From positions 1 to 36,915 of the forward strand of contig NZ_JAQSEA010000155.1 in assembly GCF_029946185.1 (NCBI RefSeq): a DNA stretch of 36,915 nucleotides, in the 5' to 3' direction. The stretch is from Prosthecobacter sp. (lineage in GTDB: Bacteria; Verrucomicrobiota; Verrucomicrobiia; Verrucomicrobiales; Verrucomicrobiaceae). This document shows, in pieces, positions 34,365-36,915 of this stretch. Every line of letters begins with the position of its first letter. Position 1 is the first letter of the stretch. The notes beneath the pieces are model-generated. The model had not been told where the DNA came from. It did no database searches and worked only from the letters and a program-made list of their open reading frames with translations. A program made the position numbers and the translations under genes.

Positions 34365-35135
34365 ATGAACCGATCCTTCTTTTTACGCACTCTGACTCTC
34401 TTTGCTGTCGTCTTCGGATGTCAGATGCAAGCCGCCGAAGCGCCGCATGTCGTCATCATGATTGGCGAGGAGGAGTATCACACCTGGGAGACCCTGCCGG
34501 AGTTCGCAGGTAAAGAATTGAAGGCCGCACCGTATCGCGTCACCGTCATTCAAGCGGACGTGTCGGACAAGAACCAGTTCCCAGGATTCGTGGAGGCGAT
34601 GAGTGATGCGGATCTGCTTTTCATCAGCGTGCGGCGTCGCACGCCAACGACGGCGGTGATGAATGCTGTGCGTGCCCATCTGGCCGCAGGGAAGCCGCTG
34701 GTGGGCATTCGCACTGCGAGCCATTGCTTTGCCCTGCGCCCGAAGGAGCCCGAGCCGAAGGCGGGGCTGACGAAGTGGCAGGCGTTTGACCCAGAGGTGC
34801 TGGGCGGCAACTACACCGGCCACTATGGTAAAGACGCCGCCACCATCACCGTGGTGCCGGGGGCGGTGTCGCATCCCATCCTGAAAGGAGTCACCATTGC
34901 CGAACTCATCGGACATGGCGGCCTGTACAAAAACACGCCGCTGCAAGCCGGGACCACACCGCTGCTCATGGGAACTCTGCCAGGCGCGGAGACGGAACCC
35001 GTCGCGTGGACGCATTTGTATGGTGAGAAGAAGTCCCGCATCTTTTACACTTCGATGGGACATTGGGATGACTTCAAGCTGCCCGCCTTCCGGCGCTTTT
35101 TGCTGAATGGTATTGAGTGGGCGCTGGGGAAATAA
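34365..35135 (+). CDS. Secreted ThuA-like protein (paralog 3)
   Basis: A 256-residue exported protein with a hydrophobic N-terminal signal (FFLRTLTLFAVVFGCQMQAA). Core motifs parallel paralog 2 block by block: HVVIMIGEEEYHTWETLPEF, DADLLFISVRRRTPTT, AHLAAGKPLVGIRTASHCF, LGGNYTGHYG and KSRIFYTSMGHWDDFKLP. The near identity of the AHLAAGKPL-GIRTA block suggests both genes come from one recent ancestor. The Cys at about residue 19 could be read as a lipoprotein site, but the sequence around it is not a clear lipobox. It ends the tightly packed part of the cluster; 103 bases follow before the SDR gene. Confidence 0.82.
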   Translation: MNRSFFLRTLTLFAVVFGCQMQAAEAPHVVIMIGEEEYHTWETLPEFAGKELKAAPYRVTVIQADVSDKNQFPGFVEAMSDADLLFISVRRRTPTTAVMNAVRAHLAAGKPLVGIRTASHCFALRPKEPEPKAGLTKWQAFDPEVLGGNYTGHYGKDAATITVVPGAVSHPILKGVTIAELIGHGGLYKNTPLQAGTTPLLMGTLPGAETEPVAWTHLYGEKKSRIFYTSMGHWDDFKLPAFRRFLLNGIEWALGK

Positions 35136-35238
35136 GGGGCCTTTCAGACCCAAGATGAAACATAAATTGGTGTTGCAGCCTTGAGCATCGCCACGCGCTC
35201 GCCATAGAAAGTCAATCCCTCAAACCACCCCGACGAAC

Positions 35239-36027
35239 ATGCGACTTCAAGACCAGGTCATCCTCATCACCGGCAGCACCACCGGTATCGGCGAATTCAT
35301 GGCGCGGCGCTTCGTCGCCGAAGGCGCCCAAGTCATCCTGCATGGCCGTGACGCGGCACGCGGCGCGGCATTGTGCAAAGAACTCGGCACGGACAAGGCG
35401 GCCTTCTGCCAGGGAGATCTCGCGGATGCCGCCTATCCGGCCAAGCTGGCGGCGGATGCGATTGCTGCCTTTGGCAAAGTGGATGCTTTGGTGAACAACG
35501 CAGCGCTGACCAATCGCGCAAAAATCGACGAGACAGATGCGGCCATGTTTGACCGCATCATCGCCGTGAATGCGCGCGCGCCGATGCTCTTGATCCGAGC
35601 CTTGCTGCCTGAATTGAAGAAGAACCGGGGTGTCGTGCTGAATATCGGCTCAGTGCTCGCACACTGCGGTCAGGCAAATTTGCTGGCCTATTCGATGTCC
35701 AAGGGCGCGCTGATGACGATGACGCGCAATCTGGCCGATGCACTCGGCACCGACCGCGTGCGCGTGAATCAGCTCAACGTGGGCTGGACGCTGACGGAAA
35801 ACGAATACCAGGTGAAACTTGGCGATGGACTCGGCGAAGGCTGGCCAGATCGTCTGCCCGCTTACGCTATTCCCATGGGACGTTTGTTGATGCCGGAAGA
35901 CATCGCTGCGGCGTCCGTTTATTGGGTCGGCCGCGAAAGCTTCCCCGTCACGGGCACCGTGGCCGAGCTGGAGCAGTATCCGCTCATCGGCCGCTACACC
36001 AATCACGAAGGCGACGAGAATAACTAA
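35239..36027 (+). CDS. Short-chain dehydrogenase/reductase
   Basis: A 262-residue classical SDR without a signal peptide, so cytoplasmic. The cofactor motif is TGSTTGIG at 11-18 with Arg at 37 (HGRDAA), which favours NADP or accepts both cofactors. The structural NNA motif is at 86-88, and the catalytic set is Ser138, Tyr151 and Lys155 (YSMSK). The C-terminus, with NVGWTLTENE and RLLMPEDIAAASVYW, is typical of sugar-acid and deoxy-sugar dehydrogenases. The next gene, 34 bases on, encodes a FAH-family hydrolase. The pair resembles 2-keto-3-deoxy-L-fuconate dehydrogenase plus 2,4-diketo-3-deoxy-L-fuconate hydrolase of non-phosphorylative fucose or rhamnose breakdown (inference from pairing). 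Confidence 0.85.
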   Translation: MRLQDQVILITGSTTGIGEFMARRFVAEGAQVILHGRDAARGAALCKELGTDKAAFCQGDLADAAYPAKLAADAIAAFGKVDALVNNAALTNRAKIDETDAAMFDRIIAVNARAPMLLIRALLPELKKNRGVVLNIGSVLAHCGQANLLAYSMSKGALMTMTRNLADALGTDRVRVNQLNVGWTLTENEYQVKLGDGLGEGWPDRLPAYAIPMGRLLMPEDIAAASVYWVGRESFPVTGTVAELEQYPLIGRYTNHEGDENN

Positions 36028-36061
36028 CGAATTAAAAACCTAAAACTAAGAACAACCGACC

Positions 36062-36915
36062 ATGAAACTGATCCGCTTTGGAAATCCTGGAGAAGAGAAA
36101 CCCGGCCTGCAACTCGAAGATGGCAGCCGCATTGATGCGAGCGCCTTTGGCAGCGACTACGATGAAAAATTCTTCGGTGGCGATGGCTTGGAACGTCTCG
36201 CCGCTTGGGCCAAAACCAACGCGGCCACTGCACCGACGGTGTCAGCAGACACACGCCTCGGCCCCTGCATCGCACGTCCGAGCAAGATCATCTGCATCGG
36301 TCTGAACTACAGCGACCACGCCAAAGAAAGCGGCATGCCCATCCCGGCAGAGCCCATCGTTTTCTTCAAAGCCACCAGCGCCATTGTTGGCCCCTTCGAC
36401 AACGTGGTCATCCCCCGCAATTCCAAAAAGACCGACTGGGAGGTTGAACTCGCCTTCGTCATTGGCAAAAAAGCCAGCTATGTCTCCGAAGAAGACGCGC
36501 TGAGCCATGTGGCCGGCTACTGCGTGCACAACGACTACAGCGAACGCGAATGGCAGCTTGAGCGCGGTGGTCAGTGGGTCAAAGGCAAGAGCTGCGACAC
36601 CTTCGCCCCCATCGGCCCCTTCCTCGCCACCAGCGATGAGATCCCTGATCCGCAGAATTTGAAGCTCTGGCTCAAGCTGAACGGCAAGACCATTCAGAAC
36701 AGCAGCACCGCGCAGATGATCTTCGGCGTGAAAACGCTGGTGAGCTACCTGAGCCAGTTCATGAGCCTCCTGCCCGGAGACATCATCACCACAGGCACGC
36801 CTCCCGGCGTCGGCCTCGGCTTCAAACCCGATCCTCTCTTCATGAAGCCCGGCGATGTCATCGAACTCGGCGTCGAAGGCCTCGGCGAGCAAGGTCAGAC
36901 CGCAGTTGCGTACGC
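36062..36915 (+). CDS. Fumarylacetoacetate hydrolase-family protein (3-prime end cut by window edge)
   Basis: 284 codons are visible from the ATG at 36062, and the family's usual length of about 285-290 means only a few residues are missing. The short N-terminal domain is followed by the FAH core from about residue 70: CIGLNYSDHAKESG, metal ligands Glu127 and Glu129 in DWEVELAFVIG, Asp158 in VHNDYSERE, KSCDTFAPIGP, and IITTGTPPGVGLGFKP near the end. Members with this WQLERGGQW signature include ureidoglycolate-lyase-annotated and 2,4-diketo-3-deoxy-L-fuconate-hydrolase-like enzymes, which cut C-C bonds in beta-diketo acids. Coupled with the SDR upstream, a role in deoxy-sugar acid breakdown is likely. 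Confidence 0.88.
   Translation, partial: MKLIRFGNPGEEKPGLQLEDGSRIDASAFGSDYDEKFFGGDGLERLAAWAKTNAATAPTVSADTRLGPCIARPSKIICIGLNYSDHAKESGMPIPAEPIVFFKATSAIVGPFDNVVIPRNSKKTDWEVELAFVIGKKASYVSEEDALSHVAGYCVHNDYSEREWQLERGGQWVKGKSCDTFAPIGPFLATSDEIPDPQNLKLWLKLNGKTIQNSSTAQMIFGVKTLVSYLSQFMSLLPGDIITTGTPPGVGLGFKPDPLFMKPGDVIELGVEGLGEQGQTAVAY

Noticed and set aside
1-36915. CRISPR arrays, insertion sequences, tRNA or rRNA genes, attachment sites.
   Set aside because: No regularly spaced repeats, transposase-like frames, terminal inverted repeats around a gene, or RNA-gene-like stretches were seen by eye; the gaps between genes are all under 150 bases.

Overview
The window is high-GC bacterial DNA, densely coded on both strands, with no gap of 300 bases without a gene. 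The gene families point to a Verrucomicrobiota/Planctomycetota-type organism, most like Verrucomicrobiaceae such as Prosthecobacter (inference). The evidence is a giant secreted protein with planctomycete-type cytochrome, DUF1549 and DUF1553 domains, a MurC-MurB fusion, ThuA-domain proteins, a Tat-exported Gfo/Idh/MocA oxidoreductase, ceramidase-like secreted proteins, and start codons that mostly lack a Shine-Dalgarno sequence.

Layout. (1) 1-3064, minus strand: three genes joined by ATGA overlaps form a Wadjet (JetABC) plasmid-defence operon; jetC runs off the left edge and jetD would lie outside. (2) 3200-8305, plus: a 1701-residue secreted multidomain protein. (3) 8413-9370, plus: a lone antitoxin-like gene, a 31-codon stub that looks like a decayed ParE-type toxin, and an alpha/beta hydrolase, all linked by ATGA overlaps. 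(4) 9377-16114, minus: a CBS-regulated family II pyrophosphatase, leuD, an O-antigen ligase/polymerase-type membrane protein with a TPR tail, and a MurC-MurB fusion. (5) 16260-22162: a CorA-like protein without the GMN motif, a PL10-like pectate lyase, a DUF2851 protein, a HAD phosphatase, and a DUF1990-YndJ pair coupled by a GTGA overlap. (6) 22140-25240, minus: a RCK-type potassium channel followed by a type II NADH dehydrogenase carrying C-terminal cyclic-nucleotide-binding and CBS domains. (7) 25370-36915, mostly plus: an exported carbohydrate-type cluster with a ThuA protein, a divergent CBS protein, then Gfo/Idh oxidoreductase, glycosidase-like propeller, ceramidase-like, ThuA, ceramidase-like, jelly-roll (DUF1080-like), ThuA, SDR and a fumarylacetoacetate-hydrolase-family protein.

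How the parts may work together. The Wadjet genes are a recognised defence system. The region most likely to hold undescribed biology is the alternating ThuA/ceramidase-like/oxidoreductase cluster (26902-35135), where nearly every product carries an export signal, two ThuA paralogs look like relatives duplicated within the cluster, and both ceramidase-like proteins have Asn where ceramidases have the catalytic Ser. A periplasmic oxidative route for a sugar or glycoside is a reasonable inference, but no substrate can be read from the sequence. The SDR and FAH-family genes after it resemble the late steps of non-phosphorylative deoxy-sugar acid breakdown.
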